This document shows positions 1-12,880 of a stretch of 64,000 nucleotides of DNA, in pieces; positions within the stretch are counted from its first letter, which is position 1; every line of letters starts with the position of its first letter. The notes beneath the pieces were generated by a model. The model did no database searches. It had not been told where the DNA came from and saw only the letters and a list, made by a program, of their open reading frames with translations. A program made the translations under genes and the position numbers. This DNA is from Zarea fungicola (Eukaryota > Ascomycota > Sordariomycetes > Hypocreales > Cordycipitaceae): positions 1 through 64,000 of the forward strand of contig FWCC01000011.1 of the NCBI GenBank assembly GCA_900169235.1, written 5' to 3'.

Positions 1-199
1 GCACCCTCTAGCGAAGCGGTGGGCGTGGCACATGTAGTGGCAATTCTGTTTTTCAGGCAGAAAGGTGGACGGGTGTCAGGCTGGCGGTTGGCTTAAAGTG
101 CAAACAAACAGGGTAGCTGCAGCTACAGAAGTCGCCCCAACAGAAGGATGAACTGATTCAACTGCTCCAGCAACAGGTACAAAGCAGGCCTCCATTAGC

Positions 200-425
200 G
201 CCATTTCCCCCCCGCCTACAAGGCACCTAGGTAGGTACCTACAGGTTACTAAGGTACTAAACTACTAAAGGTAGGCAAGTAGGTAGGTACCGGGTAGTAA
301 CTAAAAGCATATTAGTACAGAGGTAGGGTAACTCGGAGGTACCTTATTATGAACCCATTACGGGGGCTCCCCGCTTAAGGTAGGTACTTGGCAAGATACA
401 TGGTCTAGTACGGAGTACCTACCTT
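200..425. repeat. Low-complexity GGTAGGTACC-type sequence
   Basis: This stretch is built from overlapping variants of GGTAGGTACC, TAGGTACCT and ACTACTAAAG. The motif is close to its own reverse complement. No reading frame is supported here. The sequence lies upstream of the small membrane protein gene and ends near the motif TACGGAGTACC. Similar TAGGTACC-rich tracts are common between genes in Hypocreales (general knowledge). I see no sign that it is telomeric. Confidence 0.6.
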
Positions 426-584
426 GTGTGGTTAGTTTTACCTGCATGCGAGAACCTCCGAACTCCAACAAAATTGCAATCCAAACATTGACATCTTTCC
501 TTCCTTCGTCCTTCGTCCTTATCTGCAACCCATTTTATACCGCTCGCAACCAGCTACACCTAAATTCACAAGCGAACTTGCACG

Positions 585-1079
585 ATGGGCAAATTCTCTG
601 TCTTCTTGTAGGTGTCTCTGCCACTCAAACTCAATATTGCCATCCTGCCATCGCAGCCCCCGCTATAAACTGTCAAACCTACAAGCAACTTCAGCCACGA
701 GCCGCTCCCATGCCGTCGAAGGAATAAGCACAACGCAAAGAGTAGCGCCTTTGTCTCCGATATTAAAGCCTTCAAAATTGCATATTAACGATCAAAGCGC
801 TGACATCATTTATTTTCTGTTTTCGCATCATATAGGCAAATTCTCCCTCTCATCATCGCCCTGGGCGTAGTGGGTGGAATCGGCTTCGTTCTCTACCATG
901 TCTACCTCAGCGTTACCAAGATGGGCGAGACAGCATCGCAAAAGATGGGCAGAAAGAATGTTGTACTGACCAAAGACGGTATGCGTGTCGGCGTCAAGCA
1001 AGTTAGAAACGAGAAATACGTCGACAAGACACAGAGCTATGTTGTTAAAGCTTGGAACCTCGGCCAGGCCCAAGAGTGA
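585..1079 (+). CDS. Small single-pass membrane protein, unknown function
   Basis: Two exons, 585-607 and 836-1079, give an 88-residue protein. The intron 608-835 has donor GTAGGT and acceptor ATAG, and the join keeps one frame. The protein starts MGKFSVFLQI. A strongly hydrophobic segment rich in Leu, Ile, Val and Gly fills about residues 9-30. It is followed by a basic, polar tail with KMGRKNVV and ending GQAQE. This suggests one membrane span with a C-terminal tail of about 58 residues. The start is the only ATG that gives a short charged N-terminus ahead of the membrane segment. I have a general memory of similar short proteins in Sordariomycetes but can name no function. The exon pair is well supported by frame and splice sites; the role is unknown. 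Confidence 0.7.
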
Positions 1080-1867
1080 GTTGCAGCTCTATTCGTTTTT
1101 TTTTTCTCTCTCCTTGGAAGCCTTCCCAACCGCTCGGCATTTTACTTGTTTACGCACTAATATATGGCGCTGTTCACTAAATACACCGTCTCCATAGCAA
1201 TAAAAAGACCAAATAGTACCTCAAGCAAGAACTGCCGACAACGAGTACCGTGCCACTTGCTAAGACGATATGCCACCGACCGTCCCAAACCGAACGAAGG
1301 GCTGAAAGCCCGGCTATTTTTATAAATGGGAGAGACTGGGCAGAGCTATGCCATTTCTAAACTGTATTTTTTATGCCACTACTATTGATGACCCAAGCTA
1401 CCCTCGAAATTAGAGGGCGTGAAAGGCCGATTTTCATCTTTGATTACCGACAATAAGAGTGATAATCTCCTGCATAGTGTCAAAAGGACTCGCAACTTGT
1501 ATTTACAGGCATAAGCGGACTCATATTTTGAGCTGTCAAGTTCCATGGAGTATTCCACGACATCGGATCAAAACAACATAGTTCTGCGCCTCTTCTCAAC
1601 TCTTTCTCCGAAGAGCTCAATGCAGGAGTAAGGTGTATGGCCAACCCGAAGGCCAAAGCTATACTTGAGAGGTATGTGTAACGGAAAAGCCATTGAAGAG
1701 AACAGTTACGAATATATGTATACTATTAGCCCATGTACAAACGAGCTATAAGTAGGCCATAGATTTAGCACCGTTCTGATGCAGTATGCTAGCAACAGGT
1801 CCAACTCCTCTTTAACTAGAAAATCCGACAATATTCCTACATGTTTCTAGAATCCTCATCTGGTTCC
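1080..1867. other. Intergenic region between convergent genes
   Basis: This is the shared 3' flank of the small membrane protein (plus strand) and the Zn2Cys6 regulator (minus strand). It contains T-rich tracts near 1097-1105 and 1365-1372. No gene, RNA or repeat was recognised. Confidence 0.5.
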
Positions 1868-3954
1868 TCAAGCTTTATTCATGAAGTCATCAATCATAGT
1901 CATGAATCCCAAGTCTTCTGCAATTGCGCGGCCAAGGTCTTCAAACTTATTGCCGGTCTTTACTGCTGCTTCTCAAATATTGCCATTCTTTCTGGGCGTC
2001 GTGTGCCATCCGCTGTGAGACCGGATCCAGGTGGTATGATTCTGTTGGAGAGGATCTTCTCGAAATCGACCGCTGAAGTGTCCACTGACCCGCTGACCGC
2101 CATGGAATCTCGCTTGATAAGCATTGAAGGCACGCGAACATTGACCTGTATTGTAGGTTAGCAATGTTGGAAAACATAAGCAGTTAATCAAACTTACGTG
2201 CGTCAGCATCTTGGCATATCTAACACCAAGCTCAGAGGCAACATGCTCAAGCCTACCCTTAGCCCATTCTCTTTGGCTGGCTGTAGAATAGTCTTGAGTA
2301 ATGATACAGCTCAGTGGCCAAGTGACAAAGTATCCGGAAAGGCCTTTTGCAGCTGTATCTTCGCCGCAGCAAAAGCTGGTGAGATCTGCCCGTTCAAGTA
2401 GATCCCTGCGAGTTTTGAACCATCCTAGTTGGTATGGGATAGCGGCGCAGAGATCCGTGATGAGACTAGAACAGGTGGTGGACCACTTCGAATATTCCGG
2501 AGTGGTGCGGTAGTCGATGGGAGAGCAAACCCAAGCTACAGCCCGGACAATCATGGAAGCAAGGACAAGTCGAGAACATCGCATTGAAATCCATACTGTC
2601 GTAATCCAAAGTTCTTGGAAAGCATCCACCCGGCCAGGAAATACTTCGGCTTTGGAATAATCCCCTCCCGGAACATCATCAACCCAGGCAACAGGCTTCG
2701 CCCGAAAGTTGTCAGGGACATTCTTTGTCCAGTTGACTAGCTCCTGGTCTTTGACTTGGCATTTGTGAATGATCCGCATGATGATTTCGACATTTTCGGG
2801 TGTACGATGCAAAGAAACCAACAGCTTATTAGCTTCGGTCTTGAGCTCGCTAATTTGAAGGGTGATTCTCTGCAAGTCGGTTGCATAGGTATCCTTGGTA
2901 GCGCCCTTGATCCAAAAGTCGACACCGCGCGCAGAAGGTTGACCAGAACTGAAGGAGTGTATAATCTGTTTGGCAGAATAAGTACCTGCTCTCGGTAGAC
3001 ATTGATGTAGAGCCATAGTAAAAAGCGATCTGGGCAATGAAGATAACAGATGGCAGACGAGACAAGAAATGCTTACTTGTTGTGTTCGAACAGTGACAAA
3101 GATATCTCTCCCGAGATTAGTTTTCAACATGTCTCGACCGCGGTTTTGGACCAGTTGGATAGCACCTTCCGTGTGGGAGCTCCAAGCAAGCATACCGAGA
3201 TGACGAGACGTAATGTTCTCAAACAGACTCAGGAGAAGGACAGCTGCAACAGTGGCATCTTGCTTAGACTCAATAGGGTCTCGGATAGCTCGGCCGGTAG
3301 TGGCCAAAGCCTTAACGTACTTAGAAAGGGCCTCTTTCTCTAGATGTGCAGCATTACCCATACGGTTACCGAAATATGCAAGAGCGCATGCCTCAAAGGC
3401 CAGTTTGAAGTGGGGAGACGGATTATCTGCCTTGATAAGGGGGATAATGAATTGGAAGTAACCCCTTTCTGTGCCCTGCGGTGGAATTAAAACATAATTG
3501 GAGACGAAATGATGTGCCGTGCGTTCGTCTATGGATTGAGTAGGGGAGAGGATTGGACTCGAGCGGCTACTGGACTTGGCAGACGCGTTACTCGGCGTAG
3601 TTGCATCTGGAGTTCTGTTGGATGAACTTTTTCCAGCTTTGAGAGCTAAAGCTTTGCTGTTTGCTTTGCGAGCTCTTCGCTCTGTGGCCTCTGTTTCATT
3701 GCGAAAAACCAAGTCGAATTCATCTTTGTAGCCAGGGCAGACTCGTCGTGATTTAGCGCATTGATTGCAAGTGGGCTTAGTTTCGTCGCACTATTTGGGT
3801 CCGTTAGACTTGAGGAAAGGGAGACTATGCCAACGTTGACGATTCCAAAGCCGCATAGGCCACAAAAGCAGACCGTAATTGATTGTCAATATACCTTGAT
3901 GCGCCTGGTCCTGCACATCTGACATCCCTTTGATGGGTGCCCTGAATAAACCAT
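1868..3954 (-). CDS. Zn(II)2Cys6 transcription factor with Fungal_trans_2-like domain; probable 1-nt frameshift near the C-terminus
   Basis: The first exon (3954-3895) encodes MVYSGHPSKGCQMCRTRRIK. The next exon starts at 3790 with CDETKPTCNQCAKSRRVC. Together they form a complete C-X2-C-X6-C-X5-C-X2-C-X6-C binuclear zinc cluster. The intron splits the cluster between K and C, a common place in this family. A Ser/Thr-rich linker follows, then a long helical regulatory domain of the Fungal_trans_2 type (motifs HHFVSNYVL, HFKLAFEA, DATVAAVLLL, DNVPGGDYSK-like DDVPGGDYSK). Likely further exons are 3790-3077, 3029-2986, 2948-2198 and 2145 downward; the 2985-2949 intron would be only 37 nt, so that junction is uncertain. 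After MAIFE near 1970 the frame runs into a stop at 1960-1962. The other frame continues with FEDLGRAIAEDLGF to a stop at 1868-1870. One missing A in GAGAAG would explain this. It is presumably a nuclear DNA-binding regulator; its targets are unknown. Confidence 0.75.
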
Positions 3955-6342
3955 TGCGGCTGCTGTGGCAAAGAGTAGTGATGTTTGCAAACGTTGAAAA
4001 AGCTTGCCAGGACACAATGTACAGATAGGCCTTGTCGAGTAAGCAATTGGAGCAACGTGATCTTTGTTACTGTTTCCAAACAGGCCTGTTAATTGTCAGT
4101 TTTTCTCCCCTTCGAATAGCTGGTCTTTTGGACAGTGTCCTCAGAGCCGTAGCCGATGAAACAAGCCGACAAACTGCACCAAGATTGTGGAAGGAAAAAA
4201 AAAAAAGAAAGAGGGCGGTAGATGGCCGCGGCAGGGAAAGCCACGAGGGTGGATTTGGACGGTTTGCTGCAAGTGGTTGTACAATGCAAACGAGTAAGGA
4301 AAAGGGTAGCTGTGAAACGCCAGAGTCGAGATCAGGAGGGGTACTTGCATAACAGGAATCAATGACAGCGAAGGAAAGGATTCGAGAATCGAAGTAGAAA
4401 GTAACGCATTTAACCCTTTTACGGACCAAGGGGGTACTATCTTGCTATTGTAGAGGTAGCGAGAGAAAATACGAAAGAAGGAATTGTATGAGCTTCTCTG
4501 TCTGACTTTGTGGATATTCAGACGGTAGATCTGCCGACAGCTCGCAGGTGAGAGTGGGTGCTTCAGACTTGCTACCAGGGCAGTTGTACACTGGGTGGTT
4601 GGCTAGAGGGGGACGACGGGCGGTGGATTAGGCTCCGTGTAGCTATTAGCTTGGTGGGATGCCGATTTTGCCTGGTGAGGTGCTGCTGCTCTGCAGAGGC
4701 TTTGTAATGACAATGTACTTACAAAGTCCTGCCTCTAGCATCTTACAGTCGCAGCAAAACCAAGGACATCACATAAGACAACTATAGTTGTAAAAAGGGG
4801 ACGAGGGGCGAAAACATAGATTGTAAGTCGTTGCTGATTTGAAGGAGAGACAGTTGAGGCTTTTGTAATGATACACCAAGTGTGGAACCTATGCATTGTC
4901 GCGAGAACGTCTTTTGAGAGACGTCCACCGTTGCGAGAAGCTTGCTACAATTTACCTATCCAGATAGATATTAGGTACTAGGTAGCTTCCTAGAACCAGA
5001 GCTTAATGGATTGTACCCTATTTATATATGCTGGCATCTACTCAATTCACCTTCTTACGGCAGATACCAACCCCAAGATTTCCCAAGTGGGCCTTGCCTG
5101 CTGCATTTGTATTTATTCTGCATCAATGACGTCGTCTGTAAAAAGTCGGGCCTAGTTATTATGTAAAATACTAAGAACATTTATCAGACCTGCCTCAGAA
5201 CAGCTGACGGCTGCAGCGGGGGCGTAGAGTCGGGCTTCACTGCCTATTCTCAGGCGAAAATGCGACACACCAGCCAATCCCTACATGTTGCATTTTGATT
5301 ACAGAACTTTTTAATACAGAACGTACGCCACTATTTATCTGTCACTCACCTGTACGCATCGCCAGTTCCATCTTGCTCAGTGGTGAGCAGAATGATTGTC
5401 AGAAAGAAACACTAACATCTCTGCGAAAGCGCAGATAAGAAGTTAAGGGAACAGAAGAAGCATATCATAACATATTGTTTACAAGAAAGAATTCAAACGG
5501 CTACATTCCGTCGGGAGGCCTCCCTGCTAAATTTGGATGGCTAATTATAGGAGTATGAGTAAGTATATAGGTATGCTCGGCTGTTGCTAGCTCAAACCTG
5601 ACATTGAACAACTTGGTTGAGGAGTTCGACCCAGACAATCATGATGACACAACTGACAACAGCACTCCTCACCTGAGATCTTGTGCCGTCATTTCCATGC
5701 ACCTCGACACTCTATCTGTCTCCGTATCATTGATCGTATATAATACTAAGGCTGCTGGTACGTAGCCTGGTATATTTGAAGCTGGACTATGGTTTTCTCA
5801 AAGTTACACCACGTCAGTATAGTTGCGTCCCGACACAAGATGTGCTCCACTAAATTAGACAAGTGTAGTTCTCAGTTACCTGATGACTGCTACAGCTTTC
5901 TTTCGACCCGTACTAGTGCAACCGGTAAGCAGGTCGCGGACTCACAGGTAGTTGTGCTACTGGCTCACTGCTGATGGGTGGTGGTGAGTGTGGGGGATCG
6001 ATCCTCCCTTACCAAGAGCTTCGTAACATAAACACCGATCTTGTTGTTGTCCCGGTAATCTAGACAGCAATATGTATACTTCTATTCTTTGAGTGTTCAC
6101 TGCAATCAAGCATGGTGCATATAGAGGTCAGCCGCCTAAATGTGTAAGCAAGAGAGTCTTCCTTCCTCCCAAGCACCTACATTCTCAAAAGCTTAAATGA
6201 TGGAGGCCTTCGAGCTATCAGGCTTATATGAAGACCGCGAAGTACAAAGCGACGAACCTGTTAGAAATATGTTTATATAGCCGATAATTGGGTATATGAA
6301 TAGCATCTCCATGGAGGGATGTTACGTGCACGAAGCTAAAGC
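3955..6342. other. Long intergenic region, no gene recognised
   Basis: This 2.4-kb stretch is the upstream flank of the Zn2Cys6 regulator and the 3' flank of the Msn5 gene. Short open frames on both strands (for example near 4067-4429 and 5789-5974) have poor composition and no motif. It holds A-tracts near 4196-4206. It probably contains the 5' leader and promoter of the regulator. I see no repeat or RNA gene. Confidence 0.5.
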
Positions 6343-9300
6343 CTAGTTCTGTTCATCAAAGAGATTGGACACCCCATCCAGAGCATCTGGTGTCGTTTTT
6401 CTGCCTCCACTAACTTGTTCCATTCTCGTCGTCCCATTATTCTGTCCAGAAGGCTCCGTCATAAAGCTTTGGGCCATTTTGCTACGTCCACTGGCCCTCT
6501 TAATCCGCCCACTGTTGCTACCTAGTCCAGCACTCTTGGCAAGCTTGCCCATCTCAGACACACTCACGCCTTTGAGATCCTTTAGAAGCTCCAGCACAAC
6601 AGCGCGCTGTTGCCGGCTGTGCGACCCAGGCTTCGCCATATATGGTTTGAGTAGCTCCAGCTCACTGGCATCGACATTTGGCAGTGAAGCAAGCAAACTG
6701 TGTGGTGTCATAGTAGAAGGGCTATAATGCACATATACTGCAGCAATCAAGGAAGCAAGCTCTTTTTGCACCTCGACGAAGTATGGCTCGTGAAACGAGG
6801 TGAGACAAGCCCTTAGTATGTCACTTGACAGATACTCTCGAATCGCTGTTGCGATTTCTTCGGGAATAGGATATGCGTCCGCGGGAGCCGATGTTCCATC
6901 CGGCTGTGTCTTTCTTGTTGCAGAGCTTGGTTGAAACTCGGGCACCAAAGAGACGAGTAGCCTAAGAACCATTCCACAACACCTGGTATCCCGCATTCGT
7001 ATTCCATGGGCACAGAATACCAAGAGCGGCTCTACAATATCCTGATGTGCCAAACAAAATCTGCGCAGTGAAGGAAAGTTCTCCGTTGTTGGCAGTACTT
7101 CTGCCCCTCTAGCCTTTTGCGATCGAGCCTGTAGCGTTGGAGGATCTGTACCAGTATTAGTAGCTGCATTCTTATGTACGAGTACCATCTGACTTACTAT
7201 GCTTTGTGGGGTCTAAAAAGTCAGCCATCATGACAACGCCTGTGTAAGTCACTTGGCGGAGAATGCTTTCTGACTTCATCTCTTCCTTCAACCCATCCTC
7301 GCCATCGGCAGCAACACTTTGCTGTGCCTCCATCTTCTCCCACTCGCCATTGACCTTGGCATCCATCTGCCTGAAGCAAGCGGACAGTAGAGGTGGCAGG
7401 AAGCGATTCCGATAATCCACAGGGCAGTCATCGACCAGATATCGGACCAGGTTAAGCAAATTACTCTGCTGGTGCGTCGAGAGCCACGTTGAATCTGCAA
7501 ATAGCGCATTAGCCAACGGGCTAGGCAGTCCTTCAAAGCCATAAAACTGCAATTCTAGGCGGCTCATGCAATATACGATTGCGTACGCCGTCTCTCTAAC
7601 GAATCGAACTGATCCGCGGATTGTTGATGCCAGGCCTTCCATAGTGCCCTTTTTATCAATCACCCTGGCGTAAAAATCATCTTTACTGCCTTCTGAAATT
7701 CCAGCCTGCCAGAATCTGTCACTAAGGACTCTACCGACCATTAAGCGTGATTCATGTGGCAGGCCAGTCCAGTTTTCAGGATTGTGCGTTGCGTGTGCAA
7801 AGCTACAATCCGTTAGCGTTGTATAGAAAGGACACAAGGTTTTAGTAGTAGGGAGGTTGCACTTACCTAAGCAATTGAAGAAGGTCGGCCAAGAGGCTCG
7901 AGAAGCCATCTTGCCATAGAGCATACGAGGCCTGAAATGCTGGAGAGGATTTGTCTAGCCTTTCGACAGAGAAGGCCAGAAAGGATTTGGTGGCCCGTAA
8001 TGGGAGCAGCTATATCTGGGTTAGTTACTACAGTAAGAAAGGCTCGTATATGGATTGCATACCTTTACACGCTCCTCCATTTCATTTTGCAGTGCCAAAC
8101 CTTCCGTGTCAAGCTCATGCGAGCCCCAGTCCTGAATTTTGTCGGCTTGTCTGTTTGCTAGATAGTTCTGGGCTTTATCTAGAGCAAGCTGTTCGCAAAA
8201 ACCAGTATAGGATGCCACAGATGCTTTGATATTTGCCGTCTGCCATTGAGCTTTGACGGGGTCGATGAACTCGCTCAATTTCTGTATTTTCATCTGAAGT
8301 TCAACGTTACTTGACCGGTGACTAAAGCTCGTTAGCATGAAACCGACTTTGCTAGTTATATAAATGTAATGACATACATGATGAGAAAAAGGAAGCTTCG
8401 GTACGCGAGAGATCGTTTTTCATCAAGTGTCCCGGAAGATAGCATCTCATTTACTCGGCTTTCGATCTGATCAAACACACCCTGAACAGTTTTGTTAGTA
8501 TAAAGCGGGGGATTTCTTCCGTTTCTGTAACTTACGAGAAGGTGGTCAGGCATCTCGGAGGCAAGTCTTTGTAACTCAACCATGCTCTCACTTTGTAGGT
8601 CTTTGATTGCATCATTTAATGAGCGGTAATCTGGCTCGAGACTCGGCCATGTCATCAAAATGTGTTCAAGAACCTTGAGCATGAATCCAGCATTTTTGTT
8701 CAGTGCTGTCGTGGAGAAGAAAACTAGCAACTGCAGCGTACGTTTTCTGATTATAGGGTCCTGTGGTTATGTTAGAGGCATCATTTTTAACCAAACGCTT
8801 GATACGCACCTCAAAGTTCATTGCTAGCAATTTATTACACCATGACTCAAGGTTGCTCTCAAGTTCAGTCATGTCCATCGAAGACTATCTCAGGTTAGCC
8901 ATGTATCTACATACTGCGTTGTCACAAGGGACGTACTGAGCCTTGCTGATTATACCTTCGCCACTTCATGTAGCCCTTAAGCGTTGCCTCGATGACTGTA
9001 AAGTGCGAGTCCACTATGAGAGCTGGCATCGAATGTTTTGTATAGGATGGTTCTAGCAAAGTCGGCATGTCAGCATTAATCAACATGGCCGTGACACAAA
9101 ATGTCAACGTACTGTTAAATTGCGCTTGACCATCGTAGAGATGCTGAAGAATGTGTTCCGTGCGGCCCAGGATGTGAGAGACTGCCTCGACAAGACGGAG
9201 CTGTACAATAGCCTCGATTACTTGCGAGCTGTATCTGCGGTAATTACCCAGGAACGCGTGCCTTTCGGGTAGCGTGTCAGTGTCTTCTTGAAGGAACAAA

Positions 9301-10733
9301 AAAGTTGGGTCGCAATTGTTTTCAGGGAGATTCTCGTAGCGAACCATTCTCGAGCTGCAAACTTCCAAAAGGGGCCCAATCAAGGGGGCCATGATATTGC
9401 TCGCACCGATGTCCTTCCGGTTCAGGATTCGTGTCCACGATACAAGAACCGGAATCGAAACCATAAGACTCTGGCTCTGAACTACTTGAAGGAGAAGCTG
9501 AAGGAAACTCTCCTTGGCTGCATCGTCGGGGAGGCGGTTGTATTTACGATCAAAATAGTCGCCCAAGCTCGAAAGAGTCTATATCGAGTTTAGAAAACAG
9601 GAAGTATAGGGGTCATTGTGGCATACATACCTCGGACAGTTTCTTAAGAATCTGGTAATTGTCATCATCCAGATCTGTTGCATCAACAGCAGCCCACTCG
9701 TACAGATTTTTGAAAAGCTCGACGGAGGATTGGTTATACATGGGAGCAACGAGGTCAAGAAATTCGTCATCGGTATAGTTGGTTCGGCAATATAGCGCAT
9801 GCAGAGCATCTAACGCGGCCTATTATAGCAGTTAGAATCCTGACAGTCGAGATGGCCGAAGTGGAGTAATACCTTTTGAATTTCAGGAATAGTAGAAGCA
9901 AGTCCCTGGCACATGTAATTGACACACCCTGCAACAGCAATTGCCTTTGGAATTGCCCATGGCATCAACGAGAGCATCAGAGACAGCGCTTTGATAGTAC
10001 AGGACTTCACCTCCTCGTTTTCTCCAGGTGAAGCTGACAGGCAGTTGCCAAGTAGCACAGAGAGCCTGCTAAGCCACCCTTCGTGGCCACAGCGAACGTC
10101 AGGACCAGGATGTCGATTGGGAAAGGCTTCGACTAAGACCGCAGTTGGGGTGAAGACTTCGACACATGCCTTGCTAAGGACACCTTCTCGCATCGCCACC
10201 ACCGAGTCGTCTCCAGCAAAAACCTCGTCAGACAGCGTCTCCAGTACAAACATAACAAGTTCCTTATGCACTATAGAGTCCGGAATTTCCCAAAGCTGGA
10301 CTAACATTGAGTCCATGTCTAGCCATTCCCCTCCCCAGCAACGCTTCGCTACCTCGACCCAGAGCTGGGCCGTCTTGTTTCGGATGAAGACGGGGTCGGC
10401 TCGCGTAACATCCTGCGCCAACTCCAGAACCCAGTTCCTCAGAATCATTGCTTGTTCCTCATTGTAGCCAGACCACTTGTAGCGAATCGCATGCTCCAAG
10501 AGAGATAAGGCGAAATGTCGCACCACAGGCAGCTGTGCCTTGTCGCGGGCGAGGTTGTAGCCTTGCATCGGTGCCTCTTCGTAGCCTTTAATATCTTCTA
10601 GAAATGTTTGCGCGTCCCGTCTCGCGTCGTTATGTGCGTATGGGTCATGGACAACACTCAGAGCTTCGCGAATCTTGGCCATGGGCTCTGCAGCCCCGCC
10701 ACTACCCAGCGTGACGCCGCCGTTGGCAGCCAT
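6343..10733 (-). CDS. MSN5: Karyopherin of the exportin-5/Msn5 family
   Basis: This is a large multi-exon gene of about 1,240 residues. Exons that join in frame with GT..AG introns include 10733-9873, 9819-9631, 9578-8937 (probably with one more intron inside), 8884-8810, 8760-8536, 8481-8378 and 8321-8063; further exons run to the stop at 6343. The N-terminal part has the importin-beta-like layout of exportins, with segments such as [20 protein letters not shown] and [15 protein letters not shown]. These fit the Xpo1/Msn5 N-terminal domain. Helical HEAT-type sequence continues to the end. In yeast Msn5 exports phosphorylated proteins and some tRNAs from the nucleus with Ran-GTP, and exportin-5 is the animal relative (known for the family). 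The start [10 protein letters not shown] was preferred over an in-frame ATG at 10814, because the extra 27 residues look like untranslated leader. Family assignment is confident; individual splice sites in the 8.1-6.3 kb part are less so. Confidence 0.85.
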
Positions 10734-11612
10734 GTTGCTTATGTCGCGGGTGACTCGTCGATAAAAGACCCGAATCTCGGCAGCCGGGGCTCGTATGGAT
10801 GGGCGATCGGGCAAAAACTAGAATCTTCTCGTGTGACTTTGGTGGCTGTGTGTTATCGCACGGGCATCGAAAACAGAAGCGAGTGTGGGAAAAAGTTGGA
10901 ATCGAAGTGACAAAGAGGCAGCAAGAGAACAAAAACGATCGAATGTTGAGATTCGGATGATCTCTGAGGAAATATGACACCGATGAGTAGCCGGGGAGCC
11001 GATGGCAAATCACGCTCGCGAGGTAGATGGATGCAAGACGGCGAACGTGTAGGGCTGTACAACTTTCGAGCTGACAGAGGGCCTGGTATCCGGTAGAGAG
11101 GTGGGACGCTGGTTGAACAATTGAGATGGTGGTGGAGAGCCCCGCAGAAGGCGGTACAGGGAGCTGTCACACGCTGAACATCCGTCCTATGCTTCGTGTA
11201 GATGCCGTAGTCAACTAGGTACCTATGCAGGTCCACGGCTTCTCCTGCAGACCTAGAAATCTTAATTCCAATGGCATTGTAGAGATATTCTACTCGGACT
11301 CACTGTCATTTCTCTGTGGTTAAGGCGCCCATTTACTACCCCCCAGCTCTGTGGCGAGCCTCTCCAGACCTGGCACACATCAAATCGCACCAGCACAGAC
11401 AGCACTTGCAACGCAATAACAATACATTCGAGCTATTGAGTCATAGGGAATTCCAACAACATTTTAATTAGAATATTAATAAAGAGGACTATATTTCTAA
11501 CGCTCTTTTTTTGGGGGGGGGGTCTAGTATTAATGCGTCTCTTATAGATTGATGACTATGATTTCTCTGTTTTGCTGGCAGTGTCTGTGGACACCAAGCA
11601 CCTCACCTCACC
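10734..11612. other. Upstream region of the Msn5 gene and 3' flank of the Dph7 gene
   Basis: No coding sequence is supported. Minus-strand open frames at 10702-11236 show no domain and probably lie in the Msn5 leader and promoter. A G-run (11513-11521) follows a T-run at about 11506. A pair of AT-rich hexamer repeats lies at 11460-11485. Confidence 0.5.
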
Positions 11613-12880
11613 TCATTCAACTTGGCATTGCCAAAGGCAGAGCAACTTGTCGTAAAAGCTGCTTGAAACAAATTTAATCTTTGTGGAAGCTGTTGGCAAA
11701 AAGTCACTTGCATAGTTCATGCTTTTATGCTCCTCAAACCTGGCTGTAACATGCAGAGACCAGGAAGCATCCTCTTTCATCCTGAGCTCTACAACGCGTG
11801 CACCTGCATGCATGCAGGAGGCAAGAAGTGTTACTTGGACTGTATTTTCGTCTTCTTTCAGCCGTATAAGATCCAGTCGCCATACCCCACCACCAAGGTT
11901 TTCTTCCAATACTTGGTGCACCCGCCGGGCGCCATGGCATTCATGGAGGTCGTGAATGAGAAACACGCGTAGATGGTCATCATAGCTTCCTGTCACGACG
12001 ACTCTTCCACCGCTACCAACTTTGAGATTAAGTGGTAGGATGGCCGTAATGCCAGAATTATGCTTGCCCTTAACAGTCATGGGAGAATACTGCTCCTGTG
12101 GTACGGTGGGTATGTCGCCGACCATCCAACTGCAAGACGTATATCGAAGCGTTGAGTCGTCACCGCCGCAATAAACGGTCGTTTCAATAGAGTCGGTCTC
12201 AAGATGCGCGAACGATGGCGATATAGCAATTGACCATGCTTCAAGAGTGTTGGGGATGTTGATGTCAGTGTACTGGGATATCTGCCACTGATCATCTAAA
12301 TGCAGGAAGCGAGCATTGCCTGTAGACGTTGTTACAGCGACAACATTTGATAGTATCGGATGCCATTTGCACTGAAGAAACAAAACATCTTCGCCTAGAT
12401 CGTTGCATCTACTGGTAGCCAGATGCTGAAGGGGCGCAGATCTGTCTGCTTCGTCAAGTCTAAAAATAGCAAGTGTTCCCGTACTGGATACGGCCGCCAG
12501 AATATTTTTATTGGCTTTCCCTTCATTATTAAACCGAATGTCCAATAGGGCGGATGGTTGCGAAACAGTTTGTATGAGAGAACTACATTACAGGTAAGCT
12601 TGGCTTCGGTGTGAAAAGGTCATTATAGAAGAACTTGCAACTTAGACGAAAGCTCGTCGCCGCCGAGCTTAAACACCAAAAGACTACCATTACGGCTTTG
12701 TATGCTTCCTTCATCTCTAGTTGACTCTCCGTCTACCTCAGCGTTACATTCAATTTTAGGCTGCAGGTTGTACGTCCCAACAACGAAATAGCTAGGGAAT
12801 TTGTGGCAGAATTGGAGGCAGCTGGGGGGCAAGTCCAACATCAGGGACTGGCTCGATGCCAATACTGGTGCAGTGTCCAT
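11613..12880 (-). CDS. DPH7: Diphthine methylesterase, WD40 protein (Dph7/Rrt2)
   Basis: The first exon begins MDTAPVLASSQSLMLDLPPS at 12880 and carries FVVGTYNLQ and GSLLVFKL. The second begins near IQTVSQPSALLDIRFN and runs to the stop at 11613. The intron lies around 12560-12640; I could not fix its exact junction. WD-repeat signatures are visible: ILAAVSSTGTLAIFRL, FLQCKWHP, VVAVTTSTGNARFLHL, TVYCGGDDSTLRY, VVVTGSYDDHLRVF and a final FYDKLLCLWQ. The order and the DLPPS...VGTYNL opening match Dph7 proteins. Dph7 removes the methyl ester from methylated diphthine on elongation factor 2, the step before the Dph6 amidation (known for the family). It acts in the cytosol. At about 390 residues it is full length. 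Assignment rests on this motif order and not on a search. Confidence 0.8.

Noticed and set aside
200..425. Telomeric repeat at the left edge
   Set aside because: The repeats are GGTAGGTACC variants and not TTAGGG arrays.
4067..4429. 120-codon minus-strand frame upstream of the Zn2Cys6 gene
   Set aside because: Contains a phenylalanine run from an A-tract and no domain. The true first exon of the regulator lies at 3954-3895 in another frame.
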